A DNA stretch of 64,000 nucleotides from Pseudomonadota bacterium. GTDB taxonomy: Bacteria; Pseudomonadota; Gammaproteobacteria; Burkholderiales; Thiobacillaceae. Below, piece by piece: positions 53,430-63,829 of the stretch (position 1 is its first letter; the number at the start of each line of letters is the position of its first letter). Below the pieces are notes generated by a model, which saw only the letters and a program-made list of their open reading frames with translations, was not told where the DNA came from and searched no databases. A program made the position numbers and the translations under genes. The stretch lies in NCBI GenBank assembly GCA_021836225.1, contig JAKBJA010000133.1, forward strand, positions 124,001 to 188,000, given 5' to 3'.

Positions 53430-55146
53430 ATCGCTCAACGTGGTGCTGTGCTGGCACATGCACCAGCCGTATTACCGCGAGGGGCTCAAGGGTGCGTATC
53501 ACCTGCCCTGGGTCTATCTGCACGGCATCAAGGATTACAGCGACATGGCCGCCCACCTGGAGCGGCACCCGGAGATGCGTGCCGTGGTGAATTTTGCGCC
53601 GGTGCTGCTGGAGCAGCTGGATGATTATGCGCAGCAGCTCGACGTGCTGCTGAAGCAGGGCAAGCCCACCCAGGACCATATGCTGAACCTGCTGTCCGGC
53701 ATCGAGCGCATCCCGTCGGATGCCGCCAGCCGCCTGCGCATCGTGCGGGACTGCCAGCGCTGCAACGCGCCGCGCATGATCCATCCGTATCCGGCTTTCC
53801 ATCGCCTGCTGAGCATGATCGGTGTCACCGGGGAGGCGGGCGCCGACAGCACCGGCATGCCCTGGCTGATGGGCTACCTGTCCGAGCAGTATTTCCTCGA
53901 TCTGCTGACCTGGTATCACCTCGCCTGGCTGGGGCATTCGCTCAGGCAGCTGCCGCTGGTCCAGCGGCTGATGACGCAGGAAAAGAGTTTTTCCGCCGCC
54001 GACCGCCATGAGTTGCTGCATCTCATGCAGCACTGCATGGCCGGGCTGATTCCACGTTATCGCGCGCTCGCCCAGCGCGGTCAGGTCGAGCTGTCGATGA
54101 CGCCCTACGGCCACCCCATCGTGCCCCTGCTGAACGACTTTTCCAACCTGCGCGATGCGATGCCCGACGCGCCCGCGCCCGATGCGCCGGCCTATCCGGG
54201 CGGAACGGAGCGCGCGCGCTGGCATTTGCGGCACGGCGTCGAGGTGTTCGAGCGTTATTTCGGCATGAAACCGGCCGGGGTGTGGCTGTCCGAAGGCGGC
54301 GTGAGCGAGGATGCGCTGGCCCAGCTCGACGAAATGGGTTTCAAGTGGACGGCGTCGGGCGAGGGGGTGTGGCGCAACAGTTGCGCAAAGTCGGGCTGCC
54401 CGCCCGAGCAGACGCAAACCAAACGCGCGCTGTTTTCGCCTGCGCAGATCGACGGCTTCAGGACACGGATGTTTTTCCGCGACGACGGCTTGTCGGATCT
54501 GATCGGCTTCAAGTACAGCGACTGGCACGCCGACGACGCGGTGGGCGATTTCGTCCAGCATCTGGAAAACATCGCCAGCTCCTTCGGCAAGGATGCGAAC
54601 CGGCATGTGGTCTCGGTCATACTCGACGGCGAAAACGCGTGGGAGTATTACCCCGACAATGGCCATCATTTCCTGGAGGCGCTTTATGCGGCGTTGTCCA
54701 GCCATGCCAGCCTCAAGGTCGGCACCTTCTCCGAGCAGACCGCGCACCTGGCGGCCAGCCCGCTGAAGCGGCTGGCCGCCGGCAGCTGGGTGTACGGCAG
54801 CTTCTCGACCTGGATCGGCTCGGCCGACAAGAACCGCGGCTGGGATTATCTGGTCGCCGCCAAGCAGGCCTACGACGGGGTGGTGGCCGCCGGGAAACTG
54901 AATGCCGAGCAGTTGGCCCTGGCCACCCGCCAGCTTGCCGTGTGCGAAGGTTCCGACTGGTTCTGGTGGTTCGGCGATTACAACCCGGCAAGCAGCGTCA
55001 GCGATTTCGAGCAGCTGTACCGGACCCAGTTGCGCGAGCTGTATCGCCTGCTGGGCGTCGCCCCGCCGGCGCTGCTCGACGTGCCGCTGTCGAGCGGCGG
55101 CGGCTGGGCGGAAAACGCCGGCACCATGCGCAGGAATGCCGGATGA
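53419..55146 (+). CDS. GH57 family alpha-amylase/amylopullulanase-like glycosidase
   Basis: A 575-residue retaining alpha-glucan hydrolase or glucanotransferase of the GH57 family. Blocks: [14 protein letters not shown] (region 1), [15 protein letters not shown] (region 2), [14 protein letters not shown] with the nucleophile Glu (region 3), [20 protein letters not shown] with the acid/base Asp (region 4), and [11 protein letters not shown]. Cytoplasmic (no signal peptide). It may stand in for a debranching enzyme (GlgX), which is missing from the cluster. The start overlaps glgC by 11 bases; the stop overlaps malQ. Confidence 0.9.
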   Translation: MTAKSLNVVLCWHMHQPYYREGLKGAYHLPWVYLHGIKDYSDMAAHLERHPEMRAVVNFAPVLLEQLDDYAQQLDVLLKQGKPTQDHMLNLLSGIERIPSDAASRLRIVRDCQRCNAPRMIHPYPAFHRLLSMIGVTGEAGADSTGMPWLMGYLSEQYFLDLLTWYHLAWLGHSLRQLPLVQRLMTQEKSFSAADRHELLHLMQHCMAGLIPRYRALAQRGQVELSMTPYGHPIVPLLNDFSNLRDAMPDAPAPDAPAYPGGTERARWHLRHGVEVFERYFGMKPAGVWLSEGGVSEDALAQLDEMGFKWTASGEGVWRNSCAKSGCPPEQTQTKRALFSPAQIDGFRTRMFFRDDGLSDLIGFKYSDWHADDAVGDFVQHLENIASSFGKDANRHVVSVILDGENAWEYYPDNGHHFLEALYAALSSHASLKVGTFSEQTAHLAASPLKRLAAGSWVYGSFSTWIGSADKNRGWDYLVAAKQAYDGVVAAGKLNAEQLALATRQLAVCEGSDWFWWFGDYNPASSVSDFEQLYRTQLRELYRLLGVAPPALLDVPLSSGGGWAENAGTMRRNAG

Positions 55147-56510
55147 ATTTCGACGCGCGCCGTGCAGGCATCTTGCTGCACCCGACCTCGCTGCCATCCT
55201 GCGCGCTGGAAGATGTCGAGCGCTGGCTGGATTTTCTGCATGCGGCCGGTGTCGCCGTATGGCAGATGCTGCCGCTTGGCATTCCGCTGACCGGGCTGTC
55301 GCCCTACCAGTGCGCATCGGCGTTTGCGGTCAATCCCGCGCTGTTTCCCGGGGCGCACGCCGACATGCGCGGCTTTGCCGGCTGGCGCAAGAGACAGCGC
55401 CACTGGCTCGAGGATTATGCGCGCTTCATGGTGATCAAGCACGAGCAGGGCGGCGCGCCCTGGACCGACTGGCCGCGTGCGCTGCGCGACCGCGATGCCC
55501 AGGCGCTGGCCGCGTTCGATGGCAGCCATGCCGATGCGCTGAAGGCGGTGATGGCCGAGCAGTACCGCTCTGCCGTGCAGGGGCAGCACATCCGCGCGAT
55601 GGCCGCGACACGCGGTATCCGGATGTTTGGCGACATGCCGATCTTCGTCGCGCACGACAGTGCCGATGTGTGGTCGCAGCGTCACCTGTTCCTGCTGGAC
55701 GCCGACGGCCACCCCACGGTGGTGGCGGGCGTGCCGCCGGATTATTTCTCCGAGACCGGGCAGCGCTGGGGCAACCCGCACTACAACTGGGCGGCGATGC
55801 AGGCCGATGGCTTTGCCTGGTGGCGGGCGCGGTTGCGCGCGCACTTCGAGTGGTTCGATCTGGTGCGCATCGATCACTTCCGCGGGCTGACGGCAGCCTG
55901 GGCGATCCCGGCGCATGAAGCCACGGCCATCCATGGCGAGTGGATCGAGTCGCCCGGTACGGCATTGCTGCAGGCCATATCCCGGGAAATCGGCGCCACA
56001 GAACGGGGCGGCCTGCCCCTGGTGGCCGAAGACCTGGGCATCATCACGCCCGATGTCACCGCGCTGCGCCACCAGTTTGGCCTGCCCGGCATGGCTGTGC
56101 TGCAATTTGCGTTCGATCATCATGCCGATAACCCGCACAAGCCCGAAAATGTGCACCCCGACACCGTGTATTACACCGGCACGCACGACAACGACACCAC
56201 GCTGGGCTGGTGGCGCGCGCTGCCCGAGCATGCGCGCCACCAGGTGATGCAGCAGCTGGGCGTCGCGGATTCCGATGCGGTGCCGGATGTGATGATGGCC
56301 ACGGTGCTGGAAAGCCGCGCCGCCCTGGCCGTGCTGCCGCTGCAGGATGTGCTGCACCTCGGCAGCGAGGCGCGCATGAATACGCCCGGTACGGACAACG
56401 GCAACTGGGGATGGCGGTTTGAATGGGATGCGCTGGCACCCGACCTGGCCCCCCGTTTGCTGCAACAATTACAGAAAGCCCATCGATGCAAGAGTCAGAC
56501 CACGCCATGA
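55143..56510 (+). CDS. malQ: 4-alpha-glucanotransferase (amylomaltase)
   Basis: Transfers maltodextrin segments between glucans (GH77). 455 residues, slightly short of the 490-500 typical of the family: ILLHPTSLPS, VWQMLPLGIPLTGLSPYQCASAFAVNP, MFGDMPIFVAHDSADVW, LVRIDHFRGL (nucleophile Asp), LVAEDLGIITPDV (acid/base Glu) and YTGTHDNDTTLGWW with the stabilising Asp. No domain is missing from the catalytic barrel. ATG overlaps the GH57 stop. Confidence 0.95.
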   Translation: MNFDARRAGILLHPTSLPSCALEDVERWLDFLHAAGVAVWQMLPLGIPLTGLSPYQCASAFAVNPALFPGAHADMRGFAGWRKRQRHWLEDYARFMVIKHEQGGAPWTDWPRALRDRDAQALAAFDGSHADALKAVMAEQYRSAVQGQHIRAMAATRGIRMFGDMPIFVAHDSADVWSQRHLFLLDADGHPTVVAGVPPDYFSETGQRWGNPHYNWAAMQADGFAWWRARLRAHFEWFDLVRIDHFRGLTAAWAIPAHEATAIHGEWIESPGTALLQAISREIGATERGGLPLVAEDLGIITPDVTALRHQFGLPGMAVLQFAFDHHADNPHKPENVHPDTVYYTGTHDNDTTLGWWRALPEHARHQVMQQLGVADSDAVPDVMMATVLESRAALAVLPLQDVLHLGSEARMNTPGTDNGNWGWRFEWDALAPDLAPRLLQQLQKAHRCKSQTTP

Positions 56511-58723
56511 GTGCACCCCTCAAGCCCTCCTCCGGCGCCACCCTGCCTGCAATCAGCGAACCGATCCTGCGGGTGCAGGCCGGCACGCATCACGATCCGT
56601 TCGAAGTGCTGGGGATCCATGCACAGCCCAACGGGGACATCCTAATCCGCGCATTCCTTCCCGCTGCCGAAGCCGTCGAACTGGAAGCGACCGGGGCGCG
56701 CATGACGCGCGTCGCCGGAACGGACTGCTTCGAACTGAGCCTGCCGTCCGGCAGCGTAGTCGATGTGCACCCGCTGTTGCGCTGGCAGGACAAGGGGCGG
56801 GGCGAGTGGCATGTCACCCGATGTCCCTACAGCTTCGGTCCGCAACTGGGCGAAATGGATTTGTACCTGATTGGCGAGGGGCGCCACTTCGAAGCCTGGA
56901 AAGTACTCGGGGCACGCCTCAAAACCATCGATGGGGTCGCGGGGTGCCTGTTCGCCGTGTGGGCGCCGGCGGTGCAGCGCGTCAGTATCGTCGGCGACTT
57001 CAACGAGTGGGACGGCCGCCGCCACCCGATGCGCTGCCACGGCACATCCGGCATCTGGGAATTGTTCATTCCCGGGCTGGATGCGGGGCATGCCTACAAA
57101 TACGAAATCCTCGGCCGCCACGGCCAGCTGGTGAGGAAGACCGATCCCTATGCGCGGCAGATGTTCTTGCGTCCGGAAACCACCAGCTGCGTGCCGGATG
57201 ACGGAACCTATGCCTGGCGGGACGGCGACTGGATCGCGGCACGCGCCCATTTCGACTGGCAGCACCGGCCGGTCAGCATCTATGAACTGCACCCCGGATC
57301 CTGGCGACGGCATGCCGACGGCGGTTTTTATACCTGGGGCGAGCTGGTCGCCGAACTGATTCCCTACGTGCTGGATCTCGGCTATACCCACATCGAACTG
57401 ATGCCGGTGGCCGAGCATCCGCTCGACGCCTCGTGGGGTTACCAGGTGTCGGGCTATTACGCGCCGACTGCGCGTTACGGCTCGTCCGACGACTTCCGTG
57501 CGTTCGTCGATGCCTGCCACCAGGCCGGCATCGGTGTGCTGCTCGACTGGGTGCCGGCGCATTTTCCGAAAGACGATTTCGCGTTGGCGCGCTTCACCGG
57601 CGAGCCGGTATACGAGCATGCCGACCCGCGCCGCGGCGAGCACCAGGAATGGGGCACGCTGGTATTCGATTTTGGCCGCAACGAAGTGCGCAACTTCCTG
57701 GTGGCCAATGCGCTGTACTGGCTGGACGAATTTCATGTCGACGGCCTGCGCGTCGATGCGGTGGCGTCGATGCTGTATCTGGACTATTCGCGCAAGCCGG
57801 GCGAATGGCTGCCGAACCAGTACGGTGGACGCGAGAACATCGAGGCGGTCCAGTTTCTGCGCGAGATGAATACGGAGGTGCATGGCCGTTTTCCGGGTGT
57901 GCTCACCATCGCCGAGGAGTCGACTGCCTGGCCGGCGGTGTCGCGCCCGGTCGAACTCGGCGGCCTGGGTTTCTCGATGAAGTGGAACATGGGCTGGATG
58001 AACGACAGCCTCGACTACATCGAGAAAGAGCCGGTCTATCGCAAGTACCAGCACAACCAGCTGACTTTCAGCCAGGTCTACGCGTGGACCGAAAACTTCG
58101 TGCTGCCGCTGTCGCACGACGAAGTGGTGCACATGAAGAAAAGCCTGCTCGACAAGATGCCAGGCGACATCTGGCAGCGCTTCGCCAACCTGCGGCTGTT
58201 CTACGCCTGGCACTACGCGCATCCCGGCAAGAAGCTGCTGTTCATGGGCGGCGAGTTCGGCCAGTGGAACGAGTGGAAGGAAGCCGGCCAGCTCGACTGG
58301 GCGCTGCTCGGATTTCCGGCGCACGACAGCATTCGCACCTTGCTGCGCGATCTCAACCGGCTGTATCGCAGCGAGGCGGCACTGCACGAATTCGACTTCG
58401 ACCCGCGCGGGTTTCGCTGGATCGACTGCCACGATGCCGACCAGTCGGTGCTGAGCTTCGTGCGCCAGGGTCAGGATCCGTCTGCGCAGATGGTCGTGCT
58501 GCTCAACTTCACCCCGGTGCCGCGCCGCGGCTACCGCATCGGCGTGCCGTCGGGTTCGGCGTGGTGCGAAGTCCTGAATACCGATTCGATGTATTACGGC
58601 GGCACCAACCTCGGCAACGGCCAGCCCCTGCATCCGCAGAATCTGCCCTGGATGGGCTTCGAGCAGTCCGTTGAAGTGACACTGCCGCCGCTGGGAGCGA
58701 TCTTTCTCAAACCTTGCAGTTGA
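56507..58723 (+). CDS. glgB: 1,4-alpha-glucan branching enzyme
   Basis: Introduces alpha-1,6 branches into glycogen (GH13_9). About 738 residues: an N1 domain (PILRVQAGTHHDPFEVLGIHAQPNG), CBM48 (GVAGCLFAVWAPAVQRVSIVGDFNEWDGRRHPM), catalytic barrel with IYELHPGSW, HIELMPVAEHP, DGLRVDAVASMLYLDYSRKPGEW (nucleophile Asp), TIAEESTAWP (acid/base Glu) and LPLSHDEVVHMKKSL, and the C-terminal beta domain. The ATG at 56507 overlaps the malQ stop (ATGA); ATG 56486 is an in-frame alternative. Confidence 0.96.
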   Translation: MSAPLKPSSGATLPAISEPILRVQAGTHHDPFEVLGIHAQPNGDILIRAFLPAAEAVELEATGARMTRVAGTDCFELSLPSGSVVDVHPLLRWQDKGRGEWHVTRCPYSFGPQLGEMDLYLIGEGRHFEAWKVLGARLKTIDGVAGCLFAVWAPAVQRVSIVGDFNEWDGRRHPMRCHGTSGIWELFIPGLDAGHAYKYEILGRHGQLVRKTDPYARQMFLRPETTSCVPDDGTYAWRDGDWIAARAHFDWQHRPVSIYELHPGSWRRHADGGFYTWGELVAELIPYVLDLGYTHIELMPVAEHPLDASWGYQVSGYYAPTARYGSSDDFRAFVDACHQAGIGVLLDWVPAHFPKDDFALARFTGEPVYEHADPRRGEHQEWGTLVFDFGRNEVRNFLVANALYWLDEFHVDGLRVDAVASMLYLDYSRKPGEWLPNQYGGRENIEAVQFLREMNTEVHGRFPGVLTIAEESTAWPAVSRPVELGGLGFSMKWNMGWMNDSLDYIEKEPVYRKYQHNQLTFSQVYAWTENFVLPLSHDEVVHMKKSLLDKMPGDIWQRFANLRLFYAWHYAHPGKKLLFMGGEFGQWNEWKEAGQLDWALLGFPAHDSIRTLLRDLNRLYRSEAALHEFDFDPRGFRWIDCHDADQSVLSFVRQGQDPSAQMVVLLNFTPVPRRGYRIGVPSGSAWCEVLNTDSMYYGGTNLGNGQPLHPQNLPWMGFEQSVEVTLPPLGAIFLKPCS

Positions 58724-58753
58724 TTCGATCAAATAAAAACACGGAAAAAAACA

Positions 58754-60226
58754 ATGAAACGCGGAGCGATGAAAATCCTGTTTGTGGCCAGCGAAGCCTA
58801 TCCGCTGGTGAAAACCGGCGGGCTGGGCGATGTGCTCTACAGCCTGCCGCATGCCCTGCAGGCGCGCGGCGCCGATATCCGCCTGGTCTTGCCGGGCTAT
58901 CGGGCGCTGTTGCGCCAGCTCGATCAGGTGCGCATTCTCGGCTGGCTTGATGTGCGCGGTGCCGAAGGCATCGTCAGCGCGCGCATCCTGGAAACGCGCC
59001 ACCCCGATTTTGCCTTTCCGCTCTGGGTGGTCGACTGTCCGCCCTTGTTCGATCGCCCGGGCAATCCCTATGTCAATGCCAGCGGCCAGGACTGGCCGGA
59101 CAACGCCGAGCGCTTCGCGGTGTTCGCGCGGGTGGCGGCGCTACTGGCGCAGGATGCGCTGGATATAGGCTGGCAGCCTGCGGTGGTGCACACGCACGAC
59201 TGGCAAACCGGACTGGTGTCGGCGTTTCTGTCCGACCAGCCGGTGCGCCCCAAAACCGTGTTCACCATTCACAACCTGGCCTACGGCGGCCATTTTTCGA
59301 ACACCGATTTCGTTCGTCTGCAACTGCCCAGCCCGTGGTGGTCGCCCGAGGGCGTGGAATTCCATGGCGGCTTTTCCATGCTGAAGGCAGGCATCGTGTA
59401 CGCCGATGCTGTCACCACCGTAAGTCCCACCTATGCGGCCGAAATCTGCACGCCCGCATTCGGCTACGGACTGGATGGCCTGCTGCTCTCCAGGCAGCAC
59501 AAGCTGCACGGCATTCTCAACGGGATCGATACCCGCCTGTGGAATCCATCCACCGACCCGCATCTGTCCGCGCATTATTCGGTGGGCCGCATCCTGCCCG
59601 GCAAGCGGCGCAACAAGCAGGCGCTGCTCGAGCGTTTCCTTCCGCACGCCGAGGATGCGGCCATGCAGGCCCCGCTGCTGGGGCTGGTGGGGCGGCTGGT
59701 CGAGCAGAAGGGCGTCGACTGGGTGCTGGCGGCGATTCCCGTATTGCTCGCCGAGACCGACGTGCGCCTTGTGCTGCTTGGCAGCGGTCAGGCCGTGTAC
59801 GAGCAGAAGCTCGTGCGCCTGGCCAAACAGCATCCGGATCGCGTGTTTGTCGTGATCGGCTACGACGAGGCGCTGGCGCACCTGATCGAGGCCGGCGCGG
59901 ACCTGTTCCTGATGCCGTCGCGTTTCGAGCCGTGCGGGCTCAACCAGATGTACAGCCTGCGCTATGGCACGCCGCCCATCGTCTTCAGGACCGGCGGACT
60001 GGCCGATACCGTGGTCGATGCGGACGCGGCCAGCCTGCCGGCGGGCAGCGCCACCGGCTTCGTGTTCGATATTCCGGACGTCGCCGCTTTTCTGGGGGCC
60101 ATTCGCCGGGCGCTCGACCTGTATCGCCAGCCCGCACCATGGCGGCATCTTCAGCAGACCGGCATGCGCCAGTCGTTCGACTGGTCTGGCAGCGCCGATC
60201 ATTATCTTGCACTCTATTCCAAATGA
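58754..60226 (+). CDS. glgA: Glycogen synthase (ADP-glucose)
   Basis: Elongates glycogen from ADP-glucose (GT5). 490 residues: [22 protein letters not shown] with the K-x-G-G-L ADP-glucose motif, [36 protein letters not shown], and the C-terminal [36 protein letters not shown] with the catalytic Glu. A second ATG at 58769 (MKILF) is possible; the first one is kept because no ribosome-binding site separates them. Overlaps or touches glgP. Confidence 0.96.
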   Translation: MKRGAMKILFVASEAYPLVKTGGLGDVLYSLPHALQARGADIRLVLPGYRALLRQLDQVRILGWLDVRGAEGIVSARILETRHPDFAFPLWVVDCPPLFDRPGNPYVNASGQDWPDNAERFAVFARVAALLAQDALDIGWQPAVVHTHDWQTGLVSAFLSDQPVRPKTVFTIHNLAYGGHFSNTDFVRLQLPSPWWSPEGVEFHGGFSMLKAGIVYADAVTTVSPTYAAEICTPAFGYGLDGLLLSRQHKLHGILNGIDTRLWNPSTDPHLSAHYSVGRILPGKRRNKQALLERFLPHAEDAAMQAPLLGLVGRLVEQKGVDWVLAAIPVLLAETDVRLVLLGSGQAVYEQKLVRLAKQHPDRVFVVIGYDEALAHLIEAGADLFLMPSRFEPCGLNQMYSLRYGTPPIVFRTGGLADTVVDADAASLPAGSATGFVFDIPDVAAFLGAIRRALDLYRQPAPWRHLQQTGMRQSFDWSGSADHYLALYSK

Positions 60227-60243
60227 CCTTAGCGGGAGCCGCC

Positions 60244-62718
60244 ATGCCAGACGAGAAACCTGCCTCCCCCGGCCGCATCGCCCTCAGGCAGTTGCCCGAC
60301 AGCGGTGCGGCGCTGACCGGGGATTTCCAGCGTTACCAGTTCTATCACCTGGGGCGCTTCCATGGCTGCCCGGCAGTCTACACCTACCATGCGCTGGCCT
60401 GGACACTGCGCGACCGCCTCATGTCGGACTGGATGAATACCTATGCCGAGCGCGACCAGCCCGGCAAGCGTCGCGCGTATTACCTGTCGCTGGAATTCCT
60501 GATCGGCCGTGCGCTGTCCAACCATGTGCTGAATCTGGGGCTGGACGAGGCATCGCGCGAGGCCCTGCAAAGCTTCGGCCAGACGCTGGAAGCGGTGGCC
60601 GAAGAGGAGACCGACGCCGGGCTGGGGAATGGCGGCCTGGGGCGGCTGGCAGCCTGCTTCATGGACAGTTGCGCCACCCTGAACCTGCCGGTGATGGGGT
60701 ATGGCATTCATTACGAGTACGGCATGTTCCGCCAGCATATCGAAAACGGCTACCAGGTCGAGGAGCCCGATCACTGGCTGCGCGACGGCAACCCGTGGGA
60801 GGTCGAGCGCTCCGAATTCACCTGCCGCGTGCCGTTCGGCGGCCATACCGAGCATTTCCACGACAAGGCGGGGATACCCCGCACACGCTGGGCGGACACC
60901 AGCGACGTGCTGGCCATCCCCTACGACATGCCGATCTCGGGTTATCGCAATCGCGCGGTGAATACGCTGCGGCTGTGGAAGTCGGCCGCCACCGACGTGT
61001 TCGACCTCGACGAATTCAATGCCGGCAGCTATTCCGAAGCGGTGCAGGCCAAGAATCACGCCGAGCACATCTCGATGGTGCTGTATCCCAACGACAGCAG
61101 CGAAAACGGCAAGGAACTGCGCCTGCGCCAGCAGTATTTCCTGGCCTCGGCCAGCCTGCAGGATGCGCTGCGCCAGTGGCGCGCGGCCGGCAACAGCGAC
61201 CTGACGAAATTCGCCGAGCACAACGTCTTCCAGATGAACGACACGCACCCCACCATCGCGGTGGCCGAACTGATGCGCCTGCTGCTCGACGACGAGCGGT
61301 TGCAGTGGGACGAGTCCTGGGCGATCACCTCGCGGTGCATGGCCTACACCAACCACACGCTGCTGCCCGAGGCGCTGGAGCGCTGGCCGGTGGCGCTGTT
61401 CGAGCGCCTGCTGCCGCGGCCGCTGGAGATCATCTACGAAATCAACGCGCGCTTCCTGCGCGAGGTGTCGCTGAAATGGCCGGGCGACATCGACCGCCAG
61501 CGTCGCATGTCGATCATCGAGGAAGAGCCGGTACGCCAGGTGCGCATGGCGTGGCTCGCCATCGTCGGAAGCTTTTCGGTCAACGGCGTGGCGGCGCTGC
61601 ATTCGCGCCTGCTGAAGGAAGGCCTGTTCCGCGACTTTGTCGATCTGTGGCCGGGCAAGTTCAACAACAAGACCAACGGCGTCACCCCGCGCCGCTGGGT
61701 GGCGCACGCCAACCCGGGCATGACGGCGCTGATCGGCTCGAAAATCGGCGAGGACTGGATTGCCGACCTGTCGCACCTGGCAAGGCTGAAGCCCCTGGCG
61801 GATATCGAGAACGGGGCGTTCCATGTCGAATGGCGTGCCGCGAAGCGCGCCAACAAGGTGCGCCTTGCGGCCCTGGTCGAGGCCGAGTGCGGCGTGAGCT
61901 TCGACCCGTCCGCCCTGTTCGACGTGCAGGTCAAGCGCATCCATGAATACAAGCGGCAGCTGCTCAACGTGCTGCACGTGATTCATCTGTACAACCGCAT
62001 CAAGCACGGCCACCTGGAGGGCTGGGTCGACCGCTGCGTGCTGATCGGCGGCAAGGCCGCGCCCGGCTACGCGATGGCCAAGCGCATCATCAAGCTGATC
62101 AACAGCGTGGCCAGCGTGGTCAACAGCGACCCCGACGTCGACGGCCGGCTCAAGGTGGCCTTCCTGCCCAATTACCGGGTGAGCAGCATGGAAGTCATCG
62201 CCCCGGCCACCGATCTGTCGGAGCAGATTTCCACCGCAGGCAAGGAAGCCTCAGGCACCGGCAACATGAAATTCATGATGAACGGCGCCGTCACCATCGG
62301 CACCTACGACGGCGCCAACATCGAAATCCTCGATGCCGTGGGCGACGACAACTTCTTCCTGTTCGGCCTGCGCGCCGACGAAGTCGAGGCGCTGCGCGGC
62401 CGCTATCAGCCGTCGGCCTACATGGAGCGCGACCCCGCGTTGCGCCACGTGATCGACCTGCTCATGTCAGGCCATTTCAACCCCTGCGAGCCGGGCATCT
62501 TCGATATGATCCTCGGGGCCATGATGAGTCCGAACGATCCCTGGATGGTGCTGGCGGATTTCCGCGGCTATGTCGACGCGCAGGAGCGGGTGGCTCAAGC
62601 CTGGCTGGACGAGCCGCGCTGGACGCGCATGAGCATCCTCAACACGGCGTCGAGCGGATTCTTCTCGACCGACCGCACCATGCGGGAGTACAACGACGAC
62701 ATCTGGAAATTGACCTAG
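60244..62718 (+). CDS. glgP: Glycogen/alpha-glucan phosphorylase
   Basis: PLP-dependent phosphorolysis of glycogen to glucose 1-phosphate (GT35). About 824 residues: YYLSLEFLIGRALSNHVLNLGL, GNGGLGRLAACFMDSCATL, PYDMPISGY, VFQMNDTHPTIAVAELMRLL, KFNNKTNGVTPRRW, DVQVKRIHEYKRQLLN, and EASGTGNMKFMMNGAVTIGTYDGANIE with the PLP-lysine. ATG 60244 is preferred because GGGAG lies six bases upstream; an ATG at 60223 that overlaps the glgA stop is an alternative. Last gene of the operon; no clear hairpin follows. Confidence 0.96.
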   Translation: MPDEKPASPGRIALRQLPDSGAALTGDFQRYQFYHLGRFHGCPAVYTYHALAWTLRDRLMSDWMNTYAERDQPGKRRAYYLSLEFLIGRALSNHVLNLGLDEASREALQSFGQTLEAVAEEETDAGLGNGGLGRLAACFMDSCATLNLPVMGYGIHYEYGMFRQHIENGYQVEEPDHWLRDGNPWEVERSEFTCRVPFGGHTEHFHDKAGIPRTRWADTSDVLAIPYDMPISGYRNRAVNTLRLWKSAATDVFDLDEFNAGSYSEAVQAKNHAEHISMVLYPNDSSENGKELRLRQQYFLASASLQDALRQWRAAGNSDLTKFAEHNVFQMNDTHPTIAVAELMRLLLDDERLQWDESWAITSRCMAYTNHTLLPEALERWPVALFERLLPRPLEIIYEINARFLREVSLKWPGDIDRQRRMSIIEEEPVRQVRMAWLAIVGSFSVNGVAALHSRLLKEGLFRDFVDLWPGKFNNKTNGVTPRRWVAHANPGMTALIGSKIGEDWIADLSHLARLKPLADIENGAFHVEWRAAKRANKVRLAALVEAECGVSFDPSALFDVQVKRIHEYKRQLLNVLHVIHLYNRIKHGHLEGWVDRCVLIGGKAAPGYAMAKRIIKLINSVASVVNSDPDVDGRLKVAFLPNYRVSSMEVIAPATDLSEQISTAGKEASGTGNMKFMMNGAVTIGTYDGANIEILDAVGDDNFFLFGLRADEVEALRGRYQPSAYMERDPALRHVIDLLMSGHFNPCEPGIFDMILGAMMSPNDPWMVLADFRGYVDAQERVAQAWLDEPRWTRMSILNTASSGFFSTDRTMREYNDDIWKLT

Positions 62719-62794
62719 CCCCGGATCTTTTCCACGGGCGCGGCAATAAAATGGATTCCGGATTCAGTGTGTGAAGCTCACCTTGCGTTTTCCG

Positions 62795-63829
62795 CTAGGT
62801 CAAAAAGCTTGGCATGGAAAACAGATAGGTATGGTAATCATCGGCCTGGAGCAGCGCCTCAAAAATAACGATGGACAGCGGCTTGGCAGGCCCGGTGATT
62901 TTTGGGATAGGTTTATGCAAGCCTGGTTCAAGGGCTTTGGCATAACGAAAATAATTTTCAGCCTGAGGGATAAGAAACAAGCTGGCCAGGGCGTCCTTGA
63001 GCAAGAGCGGCAGTAGCGACGGCCGGTTTTTTCTTGCCCAGCGAAAGAGCCGGTGAAGGTTCTTACGAAAGCTTCTCTGGCGAATTTCAGAAGGGACCAG
63101 ATCACCATGCTGCATTAGAAATTTGCCGAAAGTAAGCATCATTGCATGCAACATGCGCGCCTGGTTACGACTGGTTTGCGAACCGTGACGTCGGTAGCAT
63201 GCGAGCACTTCAGGTACTCGAGCTATCGGATATTTGGCTGAAAGGCGTAGCCAGCAATCCCAGTCTTCCAGTGCCAACGTTTCGTCGAAGCCTCCGATTT
63301 CCAGAAAGGCCTCTCTGCGTAATGCCACAGTAGGATTGATGACCGGATTTCCCAGAAACAACGCCTCGTAGGCCTTGTGATCCGGGCCCGGAGAAGGGCG
63401 GTCATGATCGTGCCTGTTGAGCCCCCGACCCGTGTGGTCGATATCTTCCACATCGGCGTAAACCAGCGCCAGTTCCGGATCGCCCCACTCCTGTATGGCT
63501 TGCCACTCGCGCATGACCTTGTCCGGCAACAAGGTGTCATCCGACCCCAACAAATGCACCCACTCCCCCCTACAGGCGGCGATGCATTCATTTGATGTTG
63601 CGCTCACGCCGCGGTTTGGGCGTGAATAAACTTCAATCCGGCGGAATCGTGAGGCGTGCCGATCTAGAAAGGCTTTTGCGCGGGACAGGGTGTCGTCCGT
63701 AGAGCCATCATCGACGAGCACGATCTCAAGCTCGGGGTAGGTTTGCGCACAAACGGAGGCAAGGCAGGCTTCGATGTAATCGGCATGGTTGTATGCGGGG
63801 ATAGCCACGCTCATCAATGGGTAGGTCAT
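62795..63829 (-). CDS. Family 2 glycosyltransferase
   Basis: A 344-residue cytoplasmic GT-A glycosyltransferase. N-terminus LMSVAIPAYNHADYIEACLASVCAQTYPELEIVLVDDGSTDDT, the D-x-D-like HLLGSDDTLLPDKV, and ETLALEDWDCWLRLSAKYPIAR (the ED-W-D block). C-terminal part is basic and helical with no strong membrane segment. Typical of O-antigen or capsule biosynthesis. Overlaps the upstream methyltransferase stop (ATGA), so the two are one transcript reading leftwards; convergent with glgP. Confidence 0.9.
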   Translation of the reverse strand: MTYPLMSVAIPAYNHADYIEACLASVCAQTYPELEIVLVDDGSTDDTLSRAKAFLDRHASRFRRIEVYSRPNRGVSATSNECIAACRGEWVHLLGSDDTLLPDKVMREWQAIQEWGDPELALVYADVEDIDHTGRGLNRHDHDRPSPGPDHKAYEALFLGNPVINPTVALRREAFLEIGGFDETLALEDWDCWLRLSAKYPIARVPEVLACYRRHGSQTSRNQARMLHAMMLTFGKFLMQHGDLVPSEIRQRSFRKNLHRLFRWARKNRPSLLPLLLKDALASLFLIPQAENYFRYAKALEPGLHKPIPKITGPAKPLSIVIFEALLQADDYHTYLFSMPSFLT

